A stretch of DNA of 64,000 bases from Devosia sp. (GCF_024707125.1 NZ_JANQAH010000009.1:434001-498000), one strand, 5' to 3'. Positions 1 through 10,391 are shown, counted from the first letter of the stretch. Made by a program: numbers and translations. The notes: a model not told the origin generated them from the letters alone.

Positions 1-2828
1 GCCGGCGGAACGAAGGCCGGCAAAGGTTCGGGCTCGACCCAGCGTGCGGGTTTTGCGCTTGCGGTTGTGGAGCCTGTTATCGCGGCTGGCTGCGGGCGGA
101 CAATGGGATAGACGAGGGCAGAAGTGCCGTCGGCCAGTTCCAAAACTTCGGCATTGTCGGACAGGGCCGATTCCACTGCCTCATACCAGGTGCCGTCGAG
201 CTTGCCGTTCTGGGTCAGGGCGCCTGTGACATAGAGCTCGTCTTCGGCGCGGGTCATGGCGACATAGAGTTTTCGCCAATATTCCTGCGCGAGATTCGCG
301 TCGGTCTTTTCCTTGATCTCCAGCGTCGCCGGGACGTGCTGGGCCTTGTTGGACGCGTGGATGAGGAGCGGGCCGGGAGTTTCCGAGACGATATAGATCG
401 GGCTGCCGATCTGTTTTGCCGCGGGTTTGCTCGCTGCATCGGCCATGATGACGATAGGCGCCTCAAGACCCTTGGCGCCGTGCACCGTCATGACGCGGAC
501 GCCGCCGCCGCCTTCGGCCAATTCGCGCTTGATCGAGACATTGCGCTGGCGCATGTCGGCGGCAAAGCCCTGGAGCGAGGGTTGCGCGTTCTGCTCGTGG
601 TTGAGTGCCAATTCCAGAAATTCGGAAATGACTTCATCGACTTCCGTGCCGAGGCGGGCGTGGAAGCGTTTGAGGCCCTGATCGGCATAGAGAACTTTGG
701 TCAGGAATTCGAAGGGGCGTTCAAAGTCGAGATTGGCGCGCCAGGCGGCGAGGCGTTCGGCAGCAGCGCGGGCCGCGGGCAGGGCCGAGGCGAGGAGCGC
801 GGACCAGAGGGTCTGGCGGTCGGACCGAGTGCTGGCGAGGTTGAAAAGATCGTCCTCGGAAAAATCGAAGAGTGGCGAGCGGAGGAGCGCAGCGAGCTGC
901 AGATCATCGGCTGGATTGAGCAGCACGTCGATCAGCGCCAGGAGATCGAGCACGGCGATATGGCCGGTGACGGCCAGCCGGTCTGCGCCGGGGGTCGGCA
1001 CGTGGTAGAGGCGCAGGGCGCGAATGATTTCCTGGAACAGGGCACTGCGCGATTGGACGAGGATGAGGACGTCATCGGCGGTAACGGCACGACCGCGCTG
1101 GGTCAGCGGACGCCCATTGTCGATCCAGCTTCTTATTTCGCGGGCAATACGCATGGCGACCTGTCGCGCGGCGCTCTGCTCGGCTTCCAAGGGCTCAAGC
1201 GGCCATTGGCCATCGCCGGCCTCCGACTTTTGCGCCTGTACGGGCGGCCAGAGCGTGACGGTGCCGCCGGGCTGGCTGCGGGCAGCAGTGTGCAGAACCC
1301 GATCGGTAGCGAGGAGGGCCAACTGGATGTCGGAGCGGGCGCAGACTTTGTCTACGGCCTCGAGAATGCCCGAGAGCGTACGAAAGCTGGTGTGGAGCGG
1401 CAGGCGGGCAAAGGCCATGTCAGCGGCTTCGGCGCGGCGGGCAAAGTCGTAGCCTGTCGTGCCGAAGAGGGCCGGCTGGGCGCCCTGGAAGGAATAGATC
1501 GACTGCTTCTGGTCGCCCACGGCAAAGACCGAGCGCGGGCGTCGCGTCGCTCCTTCGCCGACAAAGAATTCAGCGGCGAGGGCTCGCACCACGCGCCATT
1601 GCTGGTCATTGGTGTCCTGGCTTTCATCCACCAGAATGTGCTCGATGCCGGCATCGAGCTTGTACTGCACCCAGGGACCGATCTCGAGATTGTCGAGAAG
1701 ATCGCCGAGGCGGTCGACGAGATCGTCGAAATCGAGCAGGGCCCGGCGGCGCTTGTCGTTTTCATAGCGACGCGCGATGGCGACCAGAATGTCGAGCACG
1801 GCATTGCTGCGCTCGACGAGCCGGGCCGCGCGGATTTTCTCGTCGAGAGCGATGAGGCGATCCTGCTCCCGGATCAGGGTCTCGAACACATGCGGGTGGG
1901 CGTGTCGCTCGGCCTTGGTGAGGAGGCTGGTGCGGGGTTTGCCCTCGGTGGTGAAGAAGGCGGCATGCAGCGTTTCGCGGTCAGGGCGCTCTGGATCGAG
2001 CCGGGCGAGGGCGTCGACGCATTTGCGGTGGCCGTGGGGGTTGCCTCCGAGCGCCGACACCAGGTGGCGCAGGACTTCTGGGGTGAGGAGCGTATCGCGC
2101 GCTGCGCTTTCGAGGAGGTCCGTCGCACTCTCGCTGCCGGCGCCCGCAAGGCGTTTCAAGCGCACCTTGGCGCCTTCAGGGTCGGCCAGAAGCGGCTTCA
2201 GTCGTGCGCCCTTTGACAGCGCAGCCCCGATCGCCTCGCCGATATGATGATCGCTGAGGAGCTGAAAGAGCGTTTCGACGGCGGCGCCATTGGCGCCCCC
2301 GCGAAGACCCTCGGCCAGCACGCTTTCGCGGGCGGCGAGGATGAGCTGGATCTGCTGGTCTTCCTCGATGACCGAGAAATCGAAGGGCACGCCGGCTTCG
2401 ATGGGGAAGCGATGCAGCACGGCTTCGCAAAAGGCGTGGATGGTGAGGATGCGCAACCCGCCGGGGGTTTCGAGGGCGCGGGCAAACAGAGTGCGGGCAG
2501 CGTGGAGCGTTTTGGCATCGGGCTGCGTGCCGAGAAGGTCCGTCAGTTTCTTGCGCAGTTCGCCTTCTGCGATAACGGCCCATTCGGCCAGCTGCTGCGA
2601 GACGCGCTTGCGCATCTCGGCCGCTGCCGCCTTGGTATAGGTGAGACAGAGGATGGATTCCGGTTTGACGCCGGCCAGCAGCAGCCGCAGCACGCGGCGG
2701 GTGAGCACGAAGGTTTTGCCCGAACCGGCATTGGCCTCCACCCAGATCGAATGGCTGGGATCAGTAGCGCGGCTTTGCGCGCTTCTGGTGTCGAACGGGA
2801 CGGAGAGTTCTCCGCGTTCCGCACTCAT
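1..2828 (-). CDS. addA: Double-strand break repair helicase AddA (3' end beyond window)
   Basis: AddA is the UvrD/RecB-like ATP-dependent helicase-nuclease subunit of AddAB, which resects double-strand breaks for RecA-dependent repair. I read the minus strand through from an ATG at 2828. Near the N terminus is a Walker A loop (EANAGSGKTFVLT, about residues 20-35), followed by a TKAAAAEM motif. A helicase motif II (LVDESQDTNDQQW) lies near position 1640. The frame stays open to the left edge, so about 942 codons are visible and the C-terminal nuclease domain is missing. The start overlaps the addB stop by 4 bp (ATGA), which indicates translational coupling in a murU-addB-addA operon. The call is firm because of the motifs and the partner gene. 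Confidence 0.93.
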   Translation of the reverse strand, partial: MSAERGELSVPFDTRSAQSRATDPSHSIWVEANAGSGKTFVLTRRVLRLLLAGVKPESILCLTYTKAAAAEMRKRVSQQLAEWAVIAEGELRKKLTDLLGTQPDAKTLHAARTLFARALETPGGLRILTIHAFCEAVLHRFPIEAGVPFDFSVIEEDQQIQLILAARESVLAEGLRGGANGAAVETLFQLLSDHHIGEAIGAALSKGARLKPLLADPEGAKVRLKRLAGAGSESATDLLESAARDTLLTPEVLRHLVSALGGNPHGHRKCVDALARLDPERPDRETLHAAFFTTEGKPRTSLLTKAERHAHPHVFETLIREQDRLIALDEKIRAARLVERSNAVLDILVAIARRYENDKRRRALLDFDDLVDRLGDLLDNLEIGPWVQYKLDAGIEHILVDESQDTNDQQWRVVRALAAEFFVGEGATRRPRSVFAVGDQKQSIYSFQGAQPALFGTTGYDFARRAEAADMAFARLPLHTSFRTLSGILEAVDKVCARSDIQLALLATDRVLHTAARSQPGGTVTLWPPVQAQKSEAGDGQWPLEPLEAEQSAARQVAMRIAREIRSWIDNGRPLTQRGRAVTADDVLILVQSRSALFQEIIRALRLYHVPTPGADRLAVTGHIAVLDLLALIDVLLNPADDLQLAALLRSPLFDFSEDDLFNLASTRSDRQTLWSALLASALPAARAAAERLAAWRANLDFERPFEFLTKVLYADQGLKRFHARLGTEVDEVISEFLELALNHEQNAQPSLQGFAADMRQRNVSIKRELAEGGGGVRVMTVHGAKGLEAPIVIMADAASKPAAKQIGSPIYIVSETPGPLLIHASNKAQHVPATLEIKEKTDANLAQEYWRKLYVAMTRAEDELYVTGALTQNGKLDGTWYEAVESALSDNAEVLELADGTSALVYPIVRPQPAAITGSTTASAKPARWVEPEPLPAFVPP

Positions 2829-5800
2829 GCCTCGTCCTCCCCGCCATCGACGCTTGTCCATTCGGCGACGCGCGCCAGATGGTCATAGGGGCCGGCAAAG
2901 CGCTGGCCGGCGAGCGGCAGCAGGCGCGCCGGCATAGGCGTATCGCGGAAAAGGAAATGGTCGATATGGCTTTGCAGGCGCCGATTGATCTCGTCTGCCG
3001 CTTCCATCAGCGGCATGCCTTCTGACGCCCTGAAGGCCGAGGGCGCGAAGGCTTCTGGGCCGAGGCCAATCTTTACATAGGTGAGGGCGCTGGTTTTGAC
3101 GGCTGGGAGGCCGGTCATGGCGCCGGCCTTGGTCATGACCGCTTCCATCAGCAACTGGGGCGCCTCAAAGGCTTTCATCATCGCAGGAGTGGGCGGCGAA
3201 CCCGTCTTGAAATCCAGAATTTCGACGGTGCCATCGGTCATCTCGTCGACACGGTCAGCTTGGCCCGTTATTTCAAAGGCTTCGGCGAGGTGAAGCGGCA
3301 TCTTGCCTTTGATTTCGGCATGGCGCTGCCGCACGCGGGGGTGGCGTTCGCGCTCAAAGGCCAGGAACTGTTCGGCGGCGGTGCCAAAGCGCTTAAGCCA
3401 GATGTCGCGGCGTTCGCCGATGGCTTCGAGGCCCGAAAAGGCGTCGGCGGCGATGGCCATGAGCATTGCGAAGGCATCTGGCGCGGTCGGGTCGTGTCCC
3501 TCTTCGACGAAGCGGGCGAAGGCATCGTGGATGATGGTGCCGCGCTCGCGGGCGTCGGGCACATCGCCCAAGGGATCGAGCTGGCGCAGTTTCAGGACGT
3601 GCTTGGCATAGAGATCATAGGGCGAGCGCATCAGCGTCTCGACCTCGGTGACCGACAGTTTTCGTGGGCGGATGCTGGCGGGCGGATTGGGCGCCGGGCG
3701 GGCAGCCGGAGTTGTCGTCTCGACGGCGTCGATGGCGCGGGCGGCTTCGATCCAGCCACGGCCGCGCTGGCGCATGGCTTTGGCCGCGTCTTCGCCGGCA
3801 AAGGCATCGAGTCGCTGCACCAGGCGCGAGGGCAAGGAAGGGCTGGTGCCGACCCGGTCGGCATAGGCGATGATGACGTGGGCGTTGCCCATGGCCTGAG
3901 CAAAGTCATGAGCGGCGAGGCCCTGTAACCGTTCGGGCGGCTCGAGGCCCGTGGCGAGGCGCATGCCGCGGCTGAGCCAGGGGCCGGGATCGGCCGGCTC
4001 GGGCCAAATGTCTTCGTTGAGGGCGCCGAGGATCATCAGATCTGGGGACATCAGGCGCGCTTCGATCTGACCCCAGATGGCGATATCTTTGCGGCTATCG
4101 AGCCGGTTGCGGACCTGAAAACCCTGCATCAGGGCCGAAAGCACGGCGTCGAGCCCGGCAGGGGCAAAGGCATGGCCTTCGCCGGTCAGCTTGGCCATTT
4201 CATCGGCCCAAGCCTGCAATTCATCGCGGCCGCGCACCGGGGCGCCGACGGCGACATGGTCGACGGCGCTGACAATGGCGCCCGCGAGATCGGCGGCGCG
4301 AATCAGCGGCGTGGCGAGGAGGCGGGTGAGCGGCCTTAGAGCGGCCGAAATATCGTCGAGCAGGGCGAGGATGGCGGGGGCGTGAGACTCGCTGAGACGG
4401 CGTGCGGCGCCTTTGGGAGGTTGGACAATGTGTTCGGCGAGGGCAGCACGCAGGCCATCGAGGCCTGGGGCTGGTCTTTGTCCGCGCAGCAGGGCCAGTT
4501 CAATATCATCGGCAAGATTGGAAATCTCGCCGCGGCTGCGGCCGAAGAGGCTGGCGCGATTGCGGAGGAGCGAGACGAGGTCGACGGCCGCGCACTGATT
4601 GACGGCGAGGGTCAGAATCTGGCGGGTGAGGCGGCCGATGGTCGACTGGAACAGCGGGGCGCCGGCGGCGTCGTCGACGACTACGCCGAAACGCGCGAGT
4701 TCTGCCGCGATGCGACGGGCCAGATTTCGGTCAGGCGTGATGATGCCGACAGTCTGTTTGTTGGCGAGTGCCTCGCGTGCGGCGATGGAAATGGCGCGGG
4801 CTTCTTCGTCTTCGTGACGGGCGGCGATGACCGAAACACCGGCAAGGGCGGCGTCGCGTGTTTCGGCGTCGGGGCGTTGCTCGGCCCAGAGGGCGGTTTC
4901 CGAGGTTAGGGCCAAAGCGCGGTGGAGGAGCGCTGTGCGAGGATGCTCGACGGGCGCAAGTTCGATCACCTCTACTGGGCTGGCGCCTAGCGTGCGAAGC
5001 AGTTTTGCGAGGTGATATTGCGGATGGCCATGGGGGCTTTGTTCGGGGTCGAGCAGGGCCGCATGAGTGTCGGACGACATGGTCGTGTCGAGCCCGGGCA
5101 GGACCAGGGCGCCGCGCGGCAGGCGTTCGAGAGCCTTGAGGAGGCGTGCGGTGGCAGGGATGGAGCCGGTGGAACCTGCGGCGATGACGGGGCGGTCGCC
5201 ATAGATGAGCGGCGCGCCTTCGGCCTGGCGGTCGAGCCGGGCGCCACGGAGCTGCGAGGGGTCGGCGCGCTTTCTATCCTCCAGCATGTGGGGCCAGGCG
5301 GTCAGCGCAATATCGAGGAAGGTCAGGGTCTGTTGCCAATAGGCGCCGAGTTCCGGGCCGAGCTGGTCGCCGAGGGCGCGCAATTCGCCGGGGCCGCGTT
5401 CGGCAATGGCAAGGTCGTCAAAGACATGGGCGAGCGAGTCGGCCATGGAGAAGATTTCGGCGGCGGTGGGGGGCGTCGAAAAGGCCTGGCCACCGGCTGG
5501 GCTGTGGGCCCAGGCGGCAACGAGCCGCGAAAGGATCAGGCGGCGTTCCAGCGTTGTTGCGGCCGGTAGGCTCGGTGGGGCGTCGAAGGGCGGCAGGAAG
5601 GGTTCTTCATCGCCCTCGTCGCCGCCAAAGGTGCGGATATCGGGTAGGAGGCCGGTGAAACCAGGATGCTTGGCAAATGCTTCCGCCAGGGCCTCGCGGG
5701 CGCGCTGGGTCGGGAGGATGATGGTGACATCGCTGAGCCAGAACGGATTTTCTCGTTGCCAGTCACCGAGGAGACGGCCGTCCATGACCGCTTCCGCCAG

Positions 5801-5845
5801 AGTTGGGAGGAAGGGGGAATGCGGAGCGATCGAGAAAATGGTCAT
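2825..5845 (-). CDS. addB: Double-strand break repair protein AddB
   Basis: This 1006-residue protein is the second subunit of AddAB. It combines an inactivated helicase-like scaffold with a C-terminal PD-(D/E)XK nuclease domain. The nuclease shows RGTIIHDAFARF around residue 770 and EILDFKTG around residues 878-885, with the catalytic Asp and Lys. The only cysteine I see lies in the middle of the protein (NQCAAVD). The four-Cys iron-sulfur site known from Bacillus AddB is therefore absent. The gene overlaps murU upstream and addA downstream by 4 bp each. Length and order fit the alphaproteobacterial family. Confidence 0.95.
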   Translation of the reverse strand: MTIFSIAPHSPFLPTLAEAVMDGRLLGDWQRENPFWLSDVTIILPTQRAREALAEAFAKHPGFTGLLPDIRTFGGDEGDEEPFLPPFDAPPSLPAATTLERRLILSRLVAAWAHSPAGGQAFSTPPTAAEIFSMADSLAHVFDDLAIAERGPGELRALGDQLGPELGAYWQQTLTFLDIALTAWPHMLEDRKRADPSQLRGARLDRQAEGAPLIYGDRPVIAAGSTGSIPATARLLKALERLPRGALVLPGLDTTMSSDTHAALLDPEQSPHGHPQYHLAKLLRTLGASPVEVIELAPVEHPRTALLHRALALTSETALWAEQRPDAETRDAALAGVSVIAARHEDEEARAISIAAREALANKQTVGIITPDRNLARRIAAELARFGVVVDDAAGAPLFQSTIGRLTRQILTLAVNQCAAVDLVSLLRNRASLFGRSRGEISNLADDIELALLRGQRPAPGLDGLRAALAEHIVQPPKGAARRLSESHAPAILALLDDISAALRPLTRLLATPLIRAADLAGAIVSAVDHVAVGAPVRGRDELQAWADEMAKLTGEGHAFAPAGLDAVLSALMQGFQVRNRLDSRKDIAIWGQIEARLMSPDLMILGALNEDIWPEPADPGPWLSRGMRLATGLEPPERLQGLAAHDFAQAMGNAHVIIAYADRVGTSPSLPSRLVQRLDAFAGEDAAKAMRQRGRGWIEAARAIDAVETTTPAARPAPNPPASIRPRKLSVTEVETLMRSPYDLYAKHVLKLRQLDPLGDVPDARERGTIIHDAFARFVEEGHDPTAPDAFAMLMAIAADAFSGLEAIGERRDIWLKRFGTAAEQFLAFERERHPRVRQRHAEIKGKMPLHLAEAFEITGQADRVDEMTDGTVEILDFKTGSPPTPAMMKAFEAPQLLMEAVMTKAGAMTGLPAVKTSALTYVKIGLGPEAFAPSAFRASEGMPLMEAADEINRRLQSHIDHFLFRDTPMPARLLPLAGQRFAGPYDHLARVAEWTSVDGGEDEA

Positions 5846-6537
5846 GAAACGCCCAGAAGGCGTTCGGCTTCGGCAAGGCCATTGGGATCGCCGACATGGT
5901 ACCAGGGCGCGTCGAGCACCACGCCCTTCAGCGTTTCGCGCTCCAGAGCGGCTTCAAGCAACGGGTAGAGCGAGAATTCGCCATCCGGGGTATCGGCAAA
6001 GATTTCGCGGCCGAGCAGCAGCACGCCGCCATAAATGACCGGCGCGCCATAGTCGCGGGTGACGAGACCATCGGGGGCGAGGCAGAAATCGTGGCTACGC
6101 GAAAAACCAGTGGCGCGGCGCGGCTGGACGCAGAGCATGACAATGTCTTCGGGGCCGGCATGGCGTGCGATCATGCGCTTGAGCGGCTGGTCGCTGCCCT
6201 CGGGCCAGAAGGCGTCGGTGTTCATGACGAAGAATGGATCGGAATGGAGCATGGGCAGCGCCCGCTTCACACCGCCCCCGGTGCCCAGAAGTTCGTCCTC
6301 GCGGCTGACTTTGAGGAGACCGCCGAAATGAGCCAGCACCTGGTCGGCGCGATAGTGGGCGTTGGCGACGAAGCGCTTGGCCCCTTCTTCCCGAGCATTG
6401 CCGATGACGCGTTCGATAAGGGGTATGCCGGCCACTGGAATGAGTGGCTTTGGCAGCGTCTCGGTCAGCGGGCGCATGCGGGTGCCGAGGCCTGCGGCCA
6501 GCAGCATCACATCGGGGAATCGTTCGGGGGTATCCAT
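5842..6537 (-). CDS. murU: Nucleotidyltransferase family protein, MurU-like
   Basis: This is a sugar-1-phosphate nucleotidyltransferase, likely the MurNAc-1-phosphate uridylyltransferase of the peptidoglycan recycling route that bypasses de novo UDP-MurNAc synthesis. Signature LLAAGLGTRMRPLT with PKPLIPV lies at residues 12-35, and a metal-binding VMNTDAF follows in the middle. An in-frame ATG at 6624 exists, but its extra 29 residues are encoded by the adjacent palindromic repeat. I therefore start at 6537 (MDTPERF, 231 aa). It overlaps addB by 4 bp. The usual neighbours amgK and tsaE are not beside it, and tsaB lies elsewhere in this window. UDP-MurNAc specificity is inferred from context only. 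Confidence 0.85.
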   Translation of the reverse strand: MDTPERFPDVMLLAAGLGTRMRPLTETLPKPLIPVAGIPLIERVIGNAREEGAKRFVANAHYRADQVLAHFGGLLKVSREDELLGTGGGVKRALPMLHSDPFFVMNTDAFWPEGSDQPLKRMIARHAGPEDIVMLCVQPRRATGFSRSHDFCLAPDGLVTRDYGAPVIYGGVLLLGREIFADTPDGEFSLYPLLEAALERETLKGVVLDAPWYHVGDPNGLAEAERLLGVS

Positions 6538-6591
6538 GCCGGGATAGAACCGGGCAGGGGGTGCTTGTCCAGTGGCGCGAAACCACTGACC

Positions 6592-6674
6592 GTCATCCTC
6601 GGGCTTGACCCGAGGACATTTCACTTACCGATGACGCCATAGTGTAGAGCCCTAGGGTCAAGCCCGAGGGTGAC
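6592..6674. repeat. Palindromic intergenic repeat (GTCATCCTCGGGCTTGACCC family)
   Basis: The left arm at 6592-6616 reads cctcgggcttgacccgagga, itself a hairpin. An inverted copy of the unit lies at 6653-6674. The pair can form a long stem-loop and sits between the chemoreceptor and murU genes. It resembles the dispersed palindromic elements common in Hyphomicrobiales. Related elements of other sub-families are listed separately in this window. Confidence 0.8.
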
Positions 6675-6683
6675 GAGCTGGTG

Positions 6684-9176
6684 TCAGAACTCCGACCAGT
6701 CTTCCAGCTTGGGCGCGGCGTTGCCGCTGCTGCGGCGGAGATAGGTGCTGGCGACCGATTTGAGCTTGTCCTGCATCCCCTTGATGCCGCGGGCCGGTTC
6801 AGCCGCGCGCGCAGGGGAGGCCGAGACGGTGAATTGCTCCACGATCTCGTCGAGGCGAACGGCCTGGCCTTCGGTCTGCTCGATGGCAGCATTGGTTTCT
6901 TCGACGAGAGCCGCATTGTGCTGGGTCATCTCGTCCATCTGGCGGACGGCCACGGTGACTTCCTCGATGGCGGAGGCCTGAGTGCGGCTACCGCGGGCGA
7001 TGGCTTCGAGATCGGCCGTGTTTTCGCGGATGGCATCGAGCATGCCGGCGAGCTTTCCGGCTGCGGCGCCAACGAGCTGGGTGCCGCCCTTCACTTCGCT
7101 GGCCGACTGTTCGATGAGCAGTTTTACGTCAGCCGAGGCGCTGGCGGCGGATTGGGCGAGGCGACGCACTTCCACGGCGACCACAGCAAAACCCTTGCCG
7201 GCTTCACCTGCCCGGGCCGCTTCAACTGAGGCGTTGAGGGCGAGGAGATTGGTTTGGAAGGCGATGTCATCGATCAGCCCGATGATGTTGGAAATTTTTG
7301 CGGAGGATGCAGTGATCCGGTCCATGGCTTTGGTCGCCTGGTTCATCACCTCGCCACCTTCTTCGGCGGCTTGGGAGACGTTGCGGGCCTTCTTGCTGGC
7401 CGCTTCCGCCTTGCCGGCATTGTCGAGCACCGTGGATGCCAGTTGCTCCATCGTTGCCGAGGTTTCTTCGATGGTCGCGGCCTGACGCGTCGTGCGCTCG
7501 GAGAGATCGTTCGCACCCGAAAGAATTTCGCCGGTGGCGCGCTTCAGCGTGCCGGAGGTGGCGCGGAGCTGGCCGACGATGTCGCCGAGGCGTTCGGCCA
7601 CGGCATTGGTATCGTCCTTGAGGCGCGCAAAGGCGCCCTGATAGTCGCCGTTGACGCGATGGGTGAGGTCGGTGTCGGCAAGGGCCGAGAGTACGGAGCC
7701 GGTTTCCGAGAGGCCACGGTCGACGGTTTCGACGAGGCGATTGACCGAGCGGGCGAGGGTATTGAGCTCTGCGTCGGGGAATTTAGCTTCGACGCGATGG
7801 GTGAAATCCCCGGAGACGGCCGCTTCCACCACGTCGCCAAAAGCGCGCTGCAGCGTCACCATCATTTCGGCGCGTTCGGCCTGGTTGCGGAGGGCCTGGG
7901 CGGCTTCGGCTTCGGTCAGCTGACTGATCTTGCGGCCGTTTTCGCGGAATACTTCCACGGCGCGGGCCATGGCGCCGAGTTCGTCGCTGCGGGTGGTGCC
8001 GGTTACCTCGGCGTCGAAATCGCCGGCTGCGACGGTTTCCATCGTGCCCGTGAGGCGGGTGATGGGCTTGGTGATGGAGCGCGAGAAGAGAAGGCTGAGC
8101 ACGGCGACAATGGCGAGCAGGCCCGCGCCGATGGCGAACATCATGTTGCGCATCTGGGCGACGGGAGCCAAAACCTCGTCCTGCGCCATGACGGCGACGG
8201 CGGCCCAAGGCTCGCCCTTGGTGGCAATCGGCGCGCCGGCAACCAGCATGGGTGTCGCGCGATAGTCGGTGGTTTCCCCGATCGTGTGGGTGCCCGCGAT
8301 GGCGGCACTCAGCACCGGGCCGGCAAAGCCGGTCACCAGCGCATCGTTGTCGGCGGTAAAGATGGAATCGGAACGCAGCAGGCCATTGGAGCCGACGACG
8401 ATCACTTCGCCGCTTTCGCCAAGGCCGGTACGATCGCCCACAACGCCGTCGAGGACGGTGGAGGGCAACTGGTAGGCGACGACGCCGATCTTACGGCCCT
8501 GGGCGTTGAAGACGGGCTTGGCAAAGAAGCTCGCGGGAAGACCGGCAGCGGGCGCATAGGCCTCGAAATCAGCGAAGGCCATGTCATTGTCGTTTTCGAT
8601 GGCCACGGCCTGGGCAAAGACACGGCCGAGGCCGGTGGAAGCCAGCGGGCTGCCTTCGGCGAGACTGGTGCCGAATTCCTCGCCCTTGCTCAGCGAGTAG
8701 ACGACAAAGCCCTTCAAATCCATCAGGTAGAAGTCGCGATAGCTTCGAGCCATTGCCTTGTTGCGGAAGGCCGGATGGAAGCGCGTATGGGTGACGTCAT
8801 AGGCGCCGGTGGTGCCCAGCGTGTCGAGAGCCGACAGATTATCCTTGTTGGGATTGTCGTCGACATAGAGTTTTCGGACTTCGGCGGTCGGATCGACCTT
8901 GAACTGCAGCCAGGCGCCGGCAAAGTCGCGCAAGGCCTGCTGGGTATCGGCAGAGCGCGAGGTGGCAACGAGATCTTCTTCGACGCCGTGAATATAGGAC
9001 GAAACCTGACGGGCGCGTTCGGAGGCGAGGGTGGCGAGGGTGTTTTCCGCCGAGGCGCGCAGCGCCTGCGAGCCGATGAGGTAGCTTGCAAGGCCGACAC
9101 CCACGCTGACCAGGAGGGCGGATCCAAGCAGCGCCAGGGGCAATTTACGGGCGATCGGCAGGGAGAAGCGGCGCAT
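6684..9176 (-). CDS. Methyl-accepting chemotaxis protein with periplasmic sensor domain
   Basis: This 830-residue transmembrane chemoreceptor feeds CheA/CheW. TM1 is about residues 13-35. A long periplasmic region of about 310 residues, probably a dCache-type ligand-binding domain, runs to TM2 at about 345-364. HAMP follows at about 365-418, and a second HAMP-like segment at about 445-510. The cytoplasmic signalling hairpin has its conserved tip ([23 protein letters not shown]) near 636-658. The C terminus ends in DWSEF, matching the xWxxF pentapeptide that tethers CheR/CheB. The gene stands alone between accD and murU, with no che genes in view. The ligand cannot be told from sequence. Confidence 0.95.
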   Translation of the reverse strand: MRRFSLPIARKLPLALLGSALLVSVGVGLASYLIGSQALRASAENTLATLASERARQVSSYIHGVEEDLVATSRSADTQQALRDFAGAWLQFKVDPTAEVRKLYVDDNPNKDNLSALDTLGTTGAYDVTHTRFHPAFRNKAMARSYRDFYLMDLKGFVVYSLSKGEEFGTSLAEGSPLASTGLGRVFAQAVAIENDNDMAFADFEAYAPAAGLPASFFAKPVFNAQGRKIGVVAYQLPSTVLDGVVGDRTGLGESGEVIVVGSNGLLRSDSIFTADNDALVTGFAGPVLSAAIAGTHTIGETTDYRATPMLVAGAPIATKGEPWAAVAVMAQDEVLAPVAQMRNMMFAIGAGLLAIVAVLSLLFSRSITKPITRLTGTMETVAAGDFDAEVTGTTRSDELGAMARAVEVFRENGRKISQLTEAEAAQALRNQAERAEMMVTLQRAFGDVVEAAVSGDFTHRVEAKFPDAELNTLARSVNRLVETVDRGLSETGSVLSALADTDLTHRVNGDYQGAFARLKDDTNAVAERLGDIVGQLRATSGTLKRATGEILSGANDLSERTTRQAATIEETSATMEQLASTVLDNAGKAEAASKKARNVSQAAEEGGEVMNQATKAMDRITASSAKISNIIGLIDDIAFQTNLLALNASVEAARAGEAGKGFAVVAVEVRRLAQSAASASADVKLLIEQSASEVKGGTQLVGAAAGKLAGMLDAIRENTADLEAIARGSRTQASAIEEVTVAVRQMDEMTQHNAALVEETNAAIEQTEGQAVRLDEIVEQFTVSASPARAAEPARGIKGMQDKLKSVASTYLRRSSGNAAPKLEDWSEF

Positions 9177-9275
9177 CTGTGTCCTCGCAAAGGCGCACGC
9201 CCGGCCGATTCCCGTCGGCTGGGCGAACTAGTTTGCGCGAGGTTAGGCGAACGCCGTTAAGTGCCGGTAAAGGCC

Positions 9276-10250
9276 TTATTCAGCATGTGCGGCGGCGGGT
9301 GCGAGATCGTCGTCGCCTTCCGCGGCCACGGCTGCGTCACGCAGGCTCGACTGTGCGGCAATGGCCTTGCTGGTCGAGCCCGAAAGCTCGTCATTGGCCG
9401 GGGCGCGCGTGAGAATGCTGGCGAGCGAGCCGATGGTGGAGCGCAGGTTGTGGCGGTGGACGACCATGTCGACCATGCCGTGCTCATAGAGATATTCCGA
9501 GCGCTGGAACCCCTTGGGGAGCTTTTCGCGGATCGTCTGCTCGATGACGCGCTGGCCGGCAAAGCCGATCAGGGCACCGGGCTCGGCGATATGGACGTCG
9601 CCCAGCATGGCATAGGATGCGGTGACGCCGCCGGTGGTCGGATTGGTGATGACGACGAAGAAGGGGAGACCTGCTTCGCGCAGGCGCAGCACGGCAACCG
9701 TCGTGCGCGGCATCTGCATCAGCGAAAGCACGCCTTCCTGCATGCGGGCGCCGCCCGAGGACACGAAGAGCACGAAGGGCGTCTTGCGCTCCACGGCGGT
9801 TTCAAGGCCGGTGATAATGCCCTGGCCGGCCGCCATGCCGAGCGAGCCGCCCATGAAGTCAAAATCCTGCACCGCAACGGTGATGTCGCGCTTGTAGAGC
9901 TTGCCGGTGGCGACGATGACGCTGTCTTCGAAACCGGTCTTGGCGCGGTTTTCCTTGAGGCGGTCGGTATAGCGCTTCTGGTCGCGGAATTTTAAGGGAT
10001 CGACCGGGACCGAGGCGACGGGCACGAGATCATAGGCGCTGTCGTCGAAGAAGGTGTTGAGCCGGTCGGTCGGCTTGATCTTCATGTGGTAGCCGGAATT
10101 CGGCACGACCCACTGATTGGCTTCGAGATCGCGATAGAACACCATCTCGCCGGATTCGGGGTCTTTCACCCAAAGGTTTTCCGGCGTGTCACGCTTGTTG
10201 TTGAGGAACGAGCGGATTTTGGGGCGGACGAAATTGTCGATCCAGTTCAT
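9276..10250 (-). CDS. accD: Acetyl-CoA carboxylase carboxyltransferase subunit beta
   Basis: AccD forms the carboxyltransferase with AccA, moving CO2 from carboxybiotin to acetyl-CoA to make malonyl-CoA for fatty acids. The 324-residue protein has the crotonase-fold signature [12 protein letters not shown] and the [12 protein letters not shown] segment. The N-terminal zinc-ribbon region is recognisable by alignment ([16 protein letters not shown], then [11 protein letters not shown]), but its cysteines are replaced and none remains. The gene follows trpA, as is common in alphaproteobacteria. The expected folC is not next to it; a chemoreceptor is. The C-terminal tail is Ala-rich and probably disordered. 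Confidence 0.96.
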   Translation of the reverse strand: MNWIDNFVRPKIRSFLNNKRDTPENLWVKDPESGEMVFYRDLEANQWVVPNSGYHMKIKPTDRLNTFFDDSAYDLVPVASVPVDPLKFRDQKRYTDRLKENRAKTGFEDSVIVATGKLYKRDITVAVQDFDFMGGSLGMAAGQGIITGLETAVERKTPFVLFVSSGGARMQEGVLSLMQMPRTTVAVLRLREAGLPFFVVITNPTTGGVTASYAMLGDVHIAEPGALIGFAGQRVIEQTIREKLPKGFQRSEYLYEHGMVDMVVHRHNLRSTIGSLASILTRAPANDELSGSTSKAIAAQSSLRDAAVAAEGDDDLAPAAAHAE

Positions 10251-10391
10251 GGCGCGGCCTTTCGCGATGATCTCAAGAGCGTTTTTCTGAAACGCTCTGG
10301 CAAGTCACCTAAACGTCAATTGTGGCAATTCTTATCAGGTGGGAAGGGCCGCGGCAAAGGTTGGCTGGGCTCTATCCACCTTCATAGCGCG

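Noticed and set aside
336-2216. Open plus-strand frame of 626 codons opposite addA
   Set aside because: It is the antisense of addA, a known effect of high GC codon bias; no recognisable domain, and the minus strand carries clear helicase motifs.
7254-9260. Open plus-strand frame of 668 codons opposite the chemoreceptor
   Set aside because: Glycine-rich antisense translation with no family features; the minus strand is an unmistakable chemoreceptor.
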